Shown: positions 17,567 through 26,523, numbered from the stretch's first letter. The stretch is DNA of 64,000 bases from Paenibacillus harenae DSM 16969 (GCF_000422465.1 NZ_KE383846.1:124001-188000); one strand, 5' to 3'. The notes: generated by a model not told the origin, from the letters alone. Numbers and translations are program-made.

Positions 17567-18253
17567 TTATCCTTGTAAAACCCTGTCAGCCAAGGCTAAA
17601 GCGCCGGCAAGCCCGGCATTATCCCCAAGCGCCGGTTGTACGATATAATTGGCATTTCCTTTGGCTAGAGCCGGATGATTAATATATCCGTTTAATAATT
17701 TATTCAGTCGTTGATGGATAAGCGGATATATCTGCGTCTGCTTCATCACGCCTCCCCCTAAGATAATCTTCTCCGGAGAAAGTATGAGAATGAAATTGGC
17801 TAACGCTTGAGCCAGATAATAGGCTTCCAACTCCCAAGCGAAATGCGCTGCTCCCAGATCGAAGGCTTTCAACTTCCACCGGTCTTCGATCGCCGGCCCC
17901 GAGGCAAGCCCTTCCAGACAGTCTTTGTGAAAAGGACAGCTGCCCTCGTAGGTATCGTTTGGATGCCGGCGAACGATAATGTGTCCCATTTCCGGATGGG
18001 TTAAGCCATGTAAAAGCCGCCCTTCTACGATTGCGCCGGCACCGATTCCGGTTCCGACAGTCATGTATAAGCAGCTGCCCAGACCTTTTGCCGCTCCCCA
18101 TGTCGCTTCGCCTAAAGCCGCGGCATTGACGTCCGTGTCAAATCCGACCGGCACATCTAAATGCCGCTTCGTAAAATCAACCACATTGAAACCGCTCCAA
18201 TAGGGTTTAGGCGTATTGATTATGCTGCCATAGCTTTCGCTTTGAACGAACAA
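17567..18253 (-). pseudogene. N-terminally deleted ROK-family sugar kinase (fructokinase-like)
   Basis: 228 codons of a ROK kinase similar in layout to GmuE/ScrK fructokinases, which have about 290-300 residues. The remaining part starts at the YGSIINTPKPYW strand and includes DTDVNAAALGE (catalytic Asp), GTGIGAG, HPEMGHI with the zinc site H...C-P-F-H-x-D-C, LASGPAI and GGGVMKQ. The N-terminal 60-70 residues with the D-x-G-G-T-K ATP-binding motif are missing. The open frame begins one base after the TAA of the dehydrogenase (TAA-T-TTG) with no ribosome binding site. A deletion between the two genes explains this best. The product is unlikely to be an active kinase; polypeptide could still arise by coupling. 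Confidence 0.7.
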
Positions 18254-18254
18254 A

Positions 18255-19325
18255 TTAGAGCAAGCCGTTAGGATAAACCACGATTTTCAAGCATTCACTC
18301 TTCTGGTTAAGCGCACGCTCCATGGCTTCCTGGGTTTGTTCAAGCGCAAATTTGTCGGTGATCAGCTTGTTTGCGTCGACTATTCCGGAAGACAAGAAGT
18401 TTATGCCTTTCGGGTACGTATTGGCATAACGGAAGATGCCGTAGATATCGACTTCGTTATCTGCAATAAAAGGCACATTCAACGGAATTTCGTCTTGGGC
18501 CGGCAAACCTACGATTGCGAGCTTGCCGCCGCGGCGAAGCGATCCCAGTGCGGATTGAAGCGCCGTCGGATTACCGGCCGTTTCCCATGCGACATCGACG
18601 CCTTTGCCGTTCGTAATCGTCTTAATTTCCTCAAGCGGGTCCTGTTCACGGATGTTAATGATGTGACTGGCACCCATTTGCTTAGCCGCCTCAAGCCGCA
18701 GCGGCTCGAGATCTGTCACGATAATGGTCGCTGCCCCATAAGCTTTAGCCGCAGCTACAGCCATCAAACCGACTGGCCCCATTCCCATAATGGCGACCGT
18801 GGATCCTGGCTGCAGTCCGGTGCGTGCGGCTGCATGTATCCCGACCGAAAAAGGCTCAACTAATGCAGCTTCTTCATAGGAAAGATGATCCGGAATGGAG
18901 AAAACGAAGTCTTCACGGATTTTAATGTATTGCACAAATGCGCCGTCAAATGGGGGCGTCGCCAGAAACTCAACATCCGGACAGAGATTATACCGGCCTT
19001 CCTTGCACGCGTCGCAGCGTCCGCAAGTTACGCCTGGTTCGACTGCCACACGGTCGCCTACTTGGAAACGCTGCACATTCGAACCGATTGCCGCAATGTC
19101 TCCGGAACATTCATGTCCAAGAATAAATGGTTTGTCGACCACGTATTTACCGATTCGGCCGTGGGAGTAATAATGTAAATCCGATCCGCAAATCCCGACT
19201 GCCATTACTTTAATCAAAACCTCATCCGGACCGATTGGCGGAACCGGGTATTCTTCGATTTGAATTTTCCGGGTACCGCGCATGACTGCAGCTTTCATCG
19301 TTGGTGGCAGTTGATTAGTCGACAA
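18255..19325 (-). CDS. Zinc-dependent polyol (sorbitol/L-iditol-type) dehydrogenase
   Basis: About 356 residues of a medium-chain dehydrogenase. The start is uncertain: TTG at 19325 has AAGGGA about ten bases upstream; TTG at 19334 abuts it. Catalytic zinc ligands are in GICGSDLHYY (Cys) and GHECSG (His-Glu); the structural zinc lobe is CGRCDACKEGRYNLC. The nucleotide fold is at about 170-200 (VAIMGMGPVGLMAVAAAKA) with an acidic Asp (VTDLEP) favouring NAD. It would oxidise sorbitol or a similar polyol to a ketose in the cytosol. It leads the operon that also holds the kinase remnant and transporter, so the import/oxidation route is intact but phosphorylation is probably lost here. Confidence 0.88.
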   Translation of the reverse strand: MSTNQLPPTMKAAVMRGTRKIQIEEYPVPPIGPDEVLIKVMAVGICGSDLHYYSHGRIGKYVVDKPFILGHECSGDIAAIGSNVQRFQVGDRVAVEPGVTCGRCDACKEGRYNLCPDVEFLATPPFDGAFVQYIKIREDFVFSIPDHLSYEEAALVEPFSVGIHAAARTGLQPGSTVAIMGMGPVGLMAVAAAKAYGAATIIVTDLEPLRLEAAKQMGASHIINIREQDPLEEIKTITNGKGVDVAWETAGNPTALQSALGSLRRGGKLAIVGLPAQDEIPLNVPFIADNEVDIYGIFRYANTYPKGINFLSSGIVDANKLITDKFALEQTQEAMERALNQKSECLKIVVYPNGLL

Positions 19326-19547
19326 CGTGACCAAATCCCTTCTTTACCAATTGAATGTTTTTATTTCTTTTGCTTCCTTATAATCCTCATCACGCACAGT
19401 CCCGCCGGCAATAAGCAAAGCAGCGGCATCTAGTGTCGTATAAATTTACCTCCTAAATGGATAATATAAGGGGATTCATTTGCGTTTTTTATGTTTTCCT
19501 TGCCCAAATTATAAGCATTGCCCTCTTCCGATATCTATCTATTTGAA

Positions 19548-19573
19548 CTGTATAATCATACAGCGCCGCTGTA
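19548..19573. promoter_or_regulatory. Two overlapping palindromes between the polyol operon and the STAND gene
   Basis: CTGTAT-AATC-ATACAG (19548-19563) overlaps TACAGCG-C-CGCTGTA (19559-19573); both are perfect inverted repeats and share TACAG. They lie about 225 bases from the dehydrogenase start and 80 bases from the STAND start. A TATAAT sequence is contained in the first one. These look like operators for a dimeric regulator of one or both genes. Confidence 0.5.
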
Positions 19574-19652
19574 CAACTAAGCTTTCCATATACAAAGAGA
19601 CGATTTTTACACTAAAATAGAGTGATATGCCAAATGCAGGAGGTGCGAAAAA

Positions 19653-22196
19653 GTGGCGGAACTTGAGGATAAAGAAAGATTTGCGGAACTGTTGACGTTA
19701 GGCATTACCGCATTGAAGCAGCATCCCGACTATAAAACAAAAAGAAAAAAACGAGAAACGCTTCCCTCGGGACAATTCTCTTCCGAGTCCTATATAGATA
19801 AAATCGCCTATCAGCTTGGCATTTCCTCTAATACCATTAAAAGCTGGATGGGTCAGATGGGCGTAAAGTATATACCGAGCCGGATCGAGGACGGCAAGCT
19901 GTTCGGCATCGTTTGGCTGATTATTGAAAAAAGCGGGATGGATGCCGTTTGGTTCACCGAGCTTCTAACGACGACCTCCATTCCCGTTATTGATCCCCCT
20001 CTGTCGGTTTGGGTCGCGTCTTGCCTATCGAAAGCGAAACTATTGAGGGATGATGAATTCGGAGCGCCATCGGATCAGGAAATTGAAGCGGTTAAGACTA
20101 GACTGTTTGATGGAATATCTCAACTGCAGAAACCTGCTGTACCTGATGTACCTGCAGTACTGCACAACTTACCGACGCGGTGGTCGGAATCATTCGTTGG
20201 CCGCAAACATGAGTTGGAAGCGATTGGACATTGGTTGACTTCGCCGTCACCCGTATGTTTAATCTCAGGCTGGGGAGGTATGGGGAAAACCACGATTGCG
20301 CTTGAATCAGCTTACGCATGCGTGGGAGCACCGCACGGCGAAGCTGCTTCGGAAGACCTGGAGTGGCCACCCATTGCTTGCGTTATTTGGATAAGCGCAG
20401 ATTTAAAGAGTTTAAATTTCGGTGATTTCCTCGATATAATCGCTTACCAACTCGGACGGGTAGAACTTCTTAGCAAATCCCTCAACGAGAAATGGTTTGT
20501 GGTTCGAAATGCTCTGTCCTCCTATTCTGATAAAATGCCCGTACTTCTGATTATCGACAGCATAGACACGGCAGACTATGGAATAAGCGAATTCATCGTC
20601 AATCTCCCGCAAGGCGTCAAAGTATTATTAACGGCCCGGGAGAATCAGCAGCAAATCGAGGCACTCGCAGGGAAAGAGATTTACACGATCCAATTGGATG
20701 GCCTGCTGCATTCTGAGGCATTGGATTACCTGGCTTCAGAGGTACAACATCACATCCGATTAAGCAGCGTGCCTCGTAGGAAGGCAAAGCTGGAACAGCT
20801 GTTAGCCGAATCGGTTGAAGTTCATTTGCAGCTGATTGATGCAACCGCAGGGAACCCGAAAGCAATCGCGCTTAGCGTCGCCCATATGACGGAAGACGAT
20901 ATTCCAATCAGACAGCTTATCGCGGATATAGGGAAAGCCGGTTATTCGTTGTCGGCATTATTCGAGTATCTGTTCGGCCGTACTTGGGAACGCTGCACCG
21001 ATGATGCCAGACGTTTGTGGCAAGTACTCTGCTTCTTCGGCAGGCCGGCCTCGGAGGAGAGCTGGGGGGCCGCGGCAGGTTTGGATGGGCGGCGTTTTTT
21101 TCTGGCAATGGAACAATTGCGCGGCTGTGCCCTGATCGAGACGGAAAGAGTAGAGGGACATTTGCATTATCGGGCTCATCAGACCGTATTGGCGTATGGA
21201 GAGCAATATTTGTCCGAGAACAAAACGTTTGAATCGGAAGCCAGACAAAGGTGGAGTCAATATTACATTGATTATTTGGACACCTATCTAAAACGGGATA
21301 AACCGGAGGCGCCTTATTGGAATTGCCTTCTGGGGCGCGATCTTGAAAACGTTAAACGGGAATGGCCGAATATAGCCAAGCTGATGGAGTGGGCAAGCGC
21401 CGGGGAGCATTCGGAACTGCTGATCCAATTGATGCTGCGGCTAAGCCATTTCCTAAGCCGGGTTAATCTGCCGCTGCGGATTGAGTATGGGCTTAAAGCC
21501 GCGCGCGCCGCGTTATTATTTAATAAAGAAACGCTCAGCTCATTGTTTTTAATCGATACGGTCGGCTGGGCATTGATCGAAATCGGATTGCTGGATGAAG
21601 GGCTGCGTCGTATCGAAGCCGGCCTCCGGATATTGGAGGACCTTGATCCATCCGATCCGGAGGTTCAGGATTTAAAGGGGCTGGGACTCGCTTTCAAAGC
21701 GAAATATTATTTGAAAACGGACCAGCGGGAGAAGGTCGCGGAGATTCTCGATGAATCGCGCGATGTCTATTGTACGCCCTTGATAAAACATCGCTTATTG
21801 CTGATTCGAGGTGATCTTTGTTTGCAAAATGGCGAGTTTAGGAATGCCATACATTGTTATGAACAGGCAAACGAGGTCAGTAAGTCATATGGCGGCGAAA
21901 AAACGATAGAAGCCTACTTTAATTTGGGAATAGCTTATGTCAAATGCGGCGAGTATGAGAAAGCGGAATCGGCGTTTGATCGATTGCTTTATAATAAATC
22001 GAAAGCCAATCAGATCGAGCTTATCTATTATCAATATGGCATGGCGCAATTGATGCATCGTAAAAGGAATAACGCCGAAGCATTGCAGCTAACACGAAAA
22101 ACGCTTGCCATCATCGACTCCTGGGAGAGAACGATCTGGCTCCGTGAGGAAGTGGAACGGTTTCACGCGATGTTAACAGATGCTTCATCGATATAA
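19653..22196 (+). CDS. Orphan STAND (NB-ARC) NTPase with N-terminal HTH and C-terminal TPR repeats
   Basis: 847 residues. The GTG start follows AGGAGG by nine bases. Residues about 45-110 form a small helical domain with an HTH look (YIDKIAYQLGISSNTIKSWM). Residues about 180-450 are an NB-ARC-type NTPase: Walker A GWGGMGKTT (206-214), Walker B VLLIIDSID (297-305), an Arg-bearing sensor LLTARE (325-330) and GNPKAI near 395. Winged-helix-like sequence follows to about 530. From about 590 to the end are TPR-like helical hairpins (GDLCLQNGEFRNAIHCYEQA; AYFNLGIAYVKCGEYEKAESA). This is the architecture of signal-dependent switch proteins, some regulatory (AfsR/MalT-like), some anti-phage (Avs-like). 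No effector nuclease or protease domain is visible. It stands alone, so regulator or defence sensor both remain possible. Confidence 0.85.
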   Translation: MAELEDKERFAELLTLGITALKQHPDYKTKRKKRETLPSGQFSSESYIDKIAYQLGISSNTIKSWMGQMGVKYIPSRIEDGKLFGIVWLIIEKSGMDAVWFTELLTTTSIPVIDPPLSVWVASCLSKAKLLRDDEFGAPSDQEIEAVKTRLFDGISQLQKPAVPDVPAVLHNLPTRWSESFVGRKHELEAIGHWLTSPSPVCLISGWGGMGKTTIALESAYACVGAPHGEAASEDLEWPPIACVIWISADLKSLNFGDFLDIIAYQLGRVELLSKSLNEKWFVVRNALSSYSDKMPVLLIIDSIDTADYGISEFIVNLPQGVKVLLTARENQQQIEALAGKEIYTIQLDGLLHSEALDYLASEVQHHIRLSSVPRRKAKLEQLLAESVEVHLQLIDATAGNPKAIALSVAHMTEDDIPIRQLIADIGKAGYSLSALFEYLFGRTWERCTDDARRLWQVLCFFGRPASEESWGAAAGLDGRRFFLAMEQLRGCALIETERVEGHLHYRAHQTVLAYGEQYLSENKTFESEARQRWSQYYIDYLDTYLKRDKPEAPYWNCLLGRDLENVKREWPNIAKLMEWASAGEHSELLIQLMLRLSHFLSRVNLPLRIEYGLKAARAALLFNKETLSSLFLIDTVGWALIEIGLLDEGLRRIEAGLRILEDLDPSDPEVQDLKGLGLAFKAKYYLKTDQREKVAEILDESRDVYCTPLIKHRLLLIRGDLCLQNGEFRNAIHCYEQANEVSKSYGGEKTIEAYFNLGIAYVKCGEYEKAESAFDRLLYNKSKANQIELIYYQYGMAQLMHRKRNNAEALQLTRKTLAIIDSWERTIWLREEVERFHAMLTDASSI

Positions 22197-22646
22197 AAAC
22201 CAAGACCCATCCTAGTTCGTTAATCAAAAAAGGAAACAGACGTGACTGGATAGATTGTTCACAGCGATTAAGGATTCCAGTATACGTTATAGCTCTGACG
22301 CTGTTTCTGAAATATCCAAAAAGCTCCCCTTTCAGTAGCAGGTTTTATTATTTCACCTGTCTACCGTAAGGGGAGCATATCTGCGGCAAACTGCTCCCTG
22401 GATCATTAATCAATAGTCCTCCGTTAGCTTCATAATCTAGCAGGTGTTAACCTTATTTATCTTGTCGGCAAAACATCTCTTCGGGACCTTGTTGCCTATT
22501 GCCGGAATCCTCAGTAGATAGTCCTTCTTCCAAAACGCTCATTCTCGCTGCTTACGCCTCTGGTCAAGCCAGCGTCATACATACATATAAGCAACATATT
22601 TGTCTGCCCCTTTCGTTTGCACCCTCCAAAGTGTTAATCTATTTTT
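22197..22646. other. Gene-free stretch after the STAND gene
   Basis: No gene with a start, ribosome binding site and recognisable motif was found in these 450 bases. The main feature is a long two-part stem-loop at 22323-22376. An imperfect GGAAACAG...CTGTTTC inverted repeat lies upstream of it (about 22230-22310). Decay of an insertion element is possible but not shown. Confidence 0.5.
22323..22376. other. Long stem-loop (structured RNA, terminator or element remnant)
   Basis: Outer arms GCTCCCCTT (22323-22331) and AAGGGGAGC (22368-22376) pair perfectly. Inside them, GTAGCAGGT and ACCTGTCTAC form a second stem around an AT-rich loop. The whole folds into a nearly continuous 50-base hairpin. 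It has no T-run of terminator quality on either side. No coding function is seen. Confidence 0.45.
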
Positions 22647-23864
22647 TCAATGACTCGTCTCCGGATAAACGGCTCTTTCAGAACGTTTAACGAGCACGAA
22701 GTAAGCAAGGACGGATGCCAAGCTTGTCGCAAATAGAAGGACTCCGAATGGTACCGCTGAATATTCACCCGCGATGCCTACAATCGGCGAAGCGAATGCG
22801 CCTAATAAAAACGGCATGACCCCTAATACCGCGGAAGCACTGCCTGCAATGTGTCCTTGCGATTCCATGGCCAATGAAAAAGTAACCGGCCCGATTATTC
22901 CAATGGCTATAGCAAATATAAAGAGCGAAGAAACCATGGCAATCAACGGTCCTTGAGAAAAGACGACCGTCATAACGGTACCGGTTGAAAGAACACCTAA
23001 AGCTAACCCCATCATCAAAATACGCTGATCGGTCATCCGACCCGCAAGAAGTTTTACGATCTGAGATCCTAACATGATTGCAGCTCCATTGAGGGCAAAC
23101 AAGATTGAAAACATCATTGGGGAAACACCATATATATTTTGGTAAATAAATGGCGTTCCAGCTACATAGGCAAACACTCCTGCGAACATTATTCCATTAA
23201 CAAGTGCATAACCCATAAAATTACGGTCTTTAAGTAACGACCTGTAGTTTCTCAGTATTTCCAAAAGGTTGCTCGAAACGCGTTGCTCTGCGGGTAAGGT
23301 TTCCTGCACACCCCATTTTGTCACCGCTAATAAAAATACCCCTAGAATTCCTAGAAAGAAAAACACGCCGATCCATGAGGTATAAGACGTAACGGCGCTT
23401 CCTGCAACAGGAGAGATTAACGGAGCGATATTGCTAATCATCGTTAGCAGTGAAACAAACTTCGTCATTTCAATTCCGCTATACGTATCACGTACGATCG
23501 CGCGGGAAATAACGAGCCCGGCAGAAGCGACAAAACCTTGTATGAATCGCAGAGCAATAAAAACTTCAATATTAGGTGCAAAAGCGCAACCGACAGAGGT
23601 AAGGACATACAGGATCATGGAGATCAGCAAAGGGTTGCGTCTGCCATGAACATCGCTTAGAGGCCCCATTACGATCGGACCCAAACCTAAACCCAACAAG
23701 CTTGCGGTTAAACTTGCCTGAACCATGGACGCATTTGTTCCAAAAAAGTCTGTGATTTTAGGAAGTGACGAAAGATACATGTCGACGGTAAATGGACCAA
23801 GCGCAGAGAACGTTGCTAATATAAGTGCGAACATAATAGTTGGTTTTGTTACAACATGATTCAT
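22647..23864 (-). CDS. MFS drug exporter, Bcr/CflA (DHA1) family
   Basis: A 405-residue inner-membrane protein with 12 hydrophobic helices. The first helix has the LGPFTVDMYLSSLP signature of the Bcr/CflA group, followed by the family motif GPLSDVHGRR between helices 2 and 3 and RFIQGFVASAGLVISRAIVRD in helices 4-5. The start has AAGGAGG ten bases upstream. It would export drugs or other small amphipathic compounds by proton antiport. It lies last in a minus-strand run with two short-chain dehydrogenases, divergent from a TetR regulator, which suggests a toxicant-inducible unit. The substrate is unknown. Confidence 0.9.
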   Translation of the reverse strand: MNHVVTKPTIMFALILATFSALGPFTVDMYLSSLPKITDFFGTNASMVQASLTASLLGLGLGPIVMGPLSDVHGRRNPLLISMILYVLTSVGCAFAPNIEVFIALRFIQGFVASAGLVISRAIVRDTYSGIEMTKFVSLLTMISNIAPLISPVAGSAVTSYTSWIGVFFFLGILGVFLLAVTKWGVQETLPAEQRVSSNLLEILRNYRSLLKDRNFMGYALVNGIMFAGVFAYVAGTPFIYQNIYGVSPMMFSILFALNGAAIMLGSQIVKLLAGRMTDQRILMMGLALGVLSTGTVMTVVFSQGPLIAMVSSLFIFAIAIGIIGPVTFSLAMESQGHIAGSASAVLGVMPFLLGAFASPIVGIAGEYSAVPFGVLLFATSLASVLAYFVLVKRSERAVYPETSH

Positions 23865-23918
23865 TTCGTACTAACCTCCTTATTTCGAATAAGTTTCGAC
23901 TACCTCCAGATGATGTAT

Positions 23919-24767
23919 CTAATTTTGCACGTCATATGCCATAGATGTCGAGATTTCGCGGTAAGCGCTGATCTGCTCTTTGAGGTCTGATATTTTTTGC
24001 TCTGCAATGCCGATCGCGTCAGCGCCGGCGATGAAGCGGCGCGGCGGCTTCGCTTCTTCAGCAATCATTAAGAGAGCCTTGGCAAGCTTCTCCGGATCGC
24101 CGGTCTGTTGGCCGTTCTGGTTATGATAAAATTCCATATGAGTAGCACTGCGAGCTGCATAGTCCTCGATTGACGGCTCGGCATAGGTCGACGATGCTTT
24201 CGTAAGAAGCTCCGTGCGGAAAAAACCAGGGTTGACAATGGTAGTATGAATGCCGAACGGGGCAACCTCGGGTTGCAAAGACTCCATCCACCCCTCGAGG
24301 GCGAACTTCGACGCAGCGTAGGCGGAAGTAAACTCAAATCCGGAAAGGCCCGCGCCTGACGAGATCGAGAAAATATGACCGGAGCGCTGTTTCCGCATGA
24401 TTGGCAGAACCGCTCGTGTCACATTCATCGGGCCGATGAGGGCTACTTCGAGCTGTCGCTCGATTTGGTCCGGGGTCAGCTCCTCGAAATAACCTCCATA
24501 GAAGTTCGCGGCGTTATTAACGAGAACATCGATTGTGCCGAATCGCTTCATCGCAGCATTGACAGCATCTCCTGCGTCGGAAGGGACTGTGACATCCAGT
24601 TTGACCACAAGCAGATTTTTATCCTCGCCAACGGCTTTCGACACAATTTCGACATTGCGTCCCGTGGCAACGACCTTGTGACCTGCAGCCAAGGCAGCTT
24701 TGGCGAAATCGACACCCATTCCACGCCCGGCACCCGTAATAAACCAAACTTTATTATCCGACATCAT
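23919..24767 (-). CDS. Short-chain dehydrogenase/reductase
   Basis: 282 residues from the ATG at 24767 (a second ATG follows at once); AAGGAGG is five to eight bases upstream. An earlier in-frame start at 24833 lacks one and would overlap the preceding gene. The Rossmann motif is TGAGRGMG near the N-terminus, then NNAA, a catalytic Ser in SISSGAG and Y-A-A-S-K (catalytic Tyr and Lys), and the NPGFFRTEL loop. It belongs to the classical family related to YurB-type or retinol-dehydrogenase-like oxidoreductases. It would reduce a carbonyl compound with NAD(P)H; the substrate is not evident. Confidence 0.87.
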   Translation of the reverse strand: MMSDNKVWFITGAGRGMGVDFAKAALAAGHKVVATGRNVEIVSKAVGEDKNLLVVKLDVTVPSDAGDAVNAAMKRFGTIDVLVNNAANFYGGYFEELTPDQIERQLEVALIGPMNVTRAVLPIMRKQRSGHIFSISSGAGLSGFEFTSAYAASKFALEGWMESLQPEVAPFGIHTTIVNPGFFRTELLTKASSTYAEPSIEDYAARSATHMEFYHNQNGQQTGDPEKLAKALLMIAEEAKPPRRFIAGADAIGIAEQKISDLKEQISAYREISTSMAYDVQN

Positions 24768-24826
24768 CAATTCCTCCTTGTTGGTCTCGCTATACTTTAA
24801 ATCAATAATATTTTTCGATTCGATCG

Positions 24827-25546
24827 TTACCAATCACTTCTTTTTCCATCCCTAAAAAAGCCGCCATTAGGACCATCAGGTCCGATTGTCGCCAACCAAA
24901 GGATTGATTCCGCGGCTTGCATTGGTGTTCGCGGAGCATTCGGTCCTCCCATGTCCGTACTTACCCATCCCGGATCGACAGCATTTATTTTAATATCTCC
25001 ATGAACGTGTGCAGCTGCCAATCGCGTCAATCCATTAAGAGCAAGTTTAGATAACTTATATGCGCCCGCTCCTTGCCTCGACAATTGACTCATCGCTCCA
25101 TAGTCCGAAGAAACATTAATAATTCTCCCATAGCCATGCTTTTCCATAAGCGGAATAAAAAAATGAATGACGTAATAAGCGCCGAAGAAGTTCGTTGACA
25201 TCGTTTTCTCTAGTATGGAGGGGGCCGTCGTCAAAAAATTTTCATTCTCATCCCCATACATGCCGGCGTTATTAATCAAAACGTCTATCTTTCCAAACTT
25301 CCGATCCACTGCAATCGCTGCTTGACGGATACTTTCTTGATCGTCGACATCTATCCTGACGAACGAGACATCTAACCCCGACTCCTTAAGTTTTTGAGCA
25401 GCATCTTCACCTTTATTTGGATCCCGACTTGCCAATATAACCTTAAAATCATTCAAAGCCAGCTGTTTGACCAACTCATATCCAATTCCGCGATTCGCGC
25501 CTGTAACAAGAGCCACTTTAGTATCGTGTAACCTCATCTTATCCAT
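24827..25546 (-). CDS. Short-chain dehydrogenase/reductase (carbonyl reductase-like)
   Basis: A 239-residue classical short-chain dehydrogenase. The cofactor motif is TGANRGIG (residues about 15-22), followed by an Arg (ASRDPNKG) that favours NADP. NNAG, the catalytic Ser in NVSSDYGAM and the Y-K-L-S-K active-site pair are all present, and NAVDPGWVSTDMGG closes the active site. It resembles plant-type carbonyl/salutaridine reductase-like members. Its end reaches the upstream region of the next dehydrogenase, so both are probably one transcript. It faces the TetR gene across a 370-base region with inverted repeats. Confidence 0.87.
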   Translation of the reverse strand: MDKMRLHDTKVALVTGANRGIGYELVKQLALNDFKVILASRDPNKGEDAAQKLKESGLDVSFVRIDVDDQESIRQAAIAVDRKFGKIDVLINNAGMYGDENENFLTTAPSILEKTMSTNFFGAYYVIHFFIPLMEKHGYGRIINVSSDYGAMSQLSRQGAGAYKLSKLALNGLTRLAAAHVHGDIKINAVDPGWVSTDMGGPNAPRTPMQAAESILWLATIGPDGPNGGFFRDGKRSDW

Positions 25547-25798
25547 CCACCCTTTCTATAAAAAATAATCAAGGCATCGGGATTGCCCTTTCGCCTACAT
25601 GAGCTCCCAAATATGTTGCCTTTTCGAACCATCGCCGTTTCACTTTCATCTATAGCAATTAATATAGAAATTACGCTTATAGCTCAATTATCTTCACCTT
25701 TGTCTGATCGTTCATATGTTGTCGGTTTGTTCTCTTCCTCCTCATAGTGCAGTTAAACATTAAACCAATAAAAAGCCTTGATGTATTATTGTACTTCT

Positions 25799-25814
25799 GT
25801 CTATAATTATAGAC
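25799..25814. promoter_or_regulatory. Perfect palindrome, probable TetR-family operator
   Basis: GTCTATAATTATAGAC is a 16-bp perfect palindrome in the region between the divergent dehydrogenase and TetR genes. The flanking ATAGACGGATAC recurs as ATAGACGAATAC at 25862-25873. This is a likely binding site of the adjacent TetR regulator. Confidence 0.5.
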
Positions 25815-25850
25815 GGATACAGAGTGCATACAATGGTTAATTAGGTGAGT

Positions 25851-25870
25851 TTCGTCAACTAATAGACGAA
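25851..25870. promoter_or_regulatory. Second inverted repeat upstream of the TetR gene
   Basis: TTCGTC (25851-25856) and GACGAA (25865-25870) form an inverted repeat with an 8-base spacer, about 50 bases before the TetR start. Together with the palindrome at 25799 it shares the TAGACG core in direct orientation. Confidence 0.4.
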
Positions 25871-25918
25871 TACGCGATTACTGTTTAATAATTTTATAGA
25901 AAGCACGGTGACCCATTC

Positions 25919-26467
25919 ATGCCGAAGGTTGATAGAAGAATACTTAAATCTCAACAAGCATTAAAGAAAGCCGTCATTGAATTAATGGATGAAAAAAATT
26001 TTGACGATATTACGATCCAGGACCTTTCCGACCGGGCGAATGTAAGTCGCGGCACGATCTATCTTCATTACATGGATAAGTATGATTTGCTTGATAAACT
26101 TATCGAAACCCACATCGAAGAACTTCGAGCGATTTGCTTATCGGCAGCCGAAATGGATTTTATTGATTCGACACTTCTCTGTACGGAATACTTGGATCGT
26201 AATTATTCATTCTTTTCAACCATGTTAGCGAGTAAAGGAGGAGCCCCTTACTTCCAGAACCGATATCTTAACTTTCTGATCGAAGAGTTTAGAATTGAGG
26301 TAGATGTAACGCAAGGCAAAAATCAGGGTATCGACGAAGAGGTTATAGTCAGATTTATTGCCTCTGCTTACGAAGGTATCGTTGAATGGTGGCTGAGGAA
26401 TGAAAGACCTATTCCTCATGAAGTTTTAGCGAAACAGTTGGGGGAATTGTTGGAGAGAAATATATGA
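25919..26467 (+). CDS. TetR/AcrR-family regulator
   Basis: 182 residues. The N-terminal HTH domain spans about residues 8-60 (LKSQQALKKAVIELMDEKNF, then ITIQDLSDRANVSRGTIYLHYMDKYDLL, the standard TetR helix-turn-helix and K-x-x-L end). The C-terminal ligand domain has the TetR_C_7-like pattern with FIASAYEGIVEWWL. It is divergent from two short-chain dehydrogenases and an MFS exporter, which it probably represses along with itself through the TAGACG repeats in the intergenic region. The ligand is unknown. Confidence 0.88.
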   Translation: MPKVDRRILKSQQALKKAVIELMDEKNFDDITIQDLSDRANVSRGTIYLHYMDKYDLLDKLIETHIEELRAICLSAAEMDFIDSTLLCTEYLDRNYSFFSTMLASKGGAPYFQNRYLNFLIEEFRIEVDVTQGKNQGIDEEVIVRFIASAYEGIVEWWLRNERPIPHEVLAKQLGELLERNI

Positions 26468-26495
26468 GCGGCATCATTTACAATCACGAAGTGAT

Positions 26496-26523
26496 GGAGC
26501 AGCTTGCCAAGGGCAGCTGCTCC
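26496..26523 (+). terminator. Hairpin after the TetR gene
   Basis: Arms GGAGCAGCT (26496-26504) and AGCTGCTCC (26515-26523) pair perfectly, with a short inner extension TGCC/GGC. It lies 29 bases after the TetR stop codon. The tail ATTTGCATG is only weakly U-rich. Confidence 0.5.

Noticed and set aside
22499..22690. 63-codon plus-strand frame downstream of the STAND gene, considered as an antitoxin or accessory protein
   Set aside because: No ribosome binding site, no motif, and its end overlaps the 3' end of the MFS gene.
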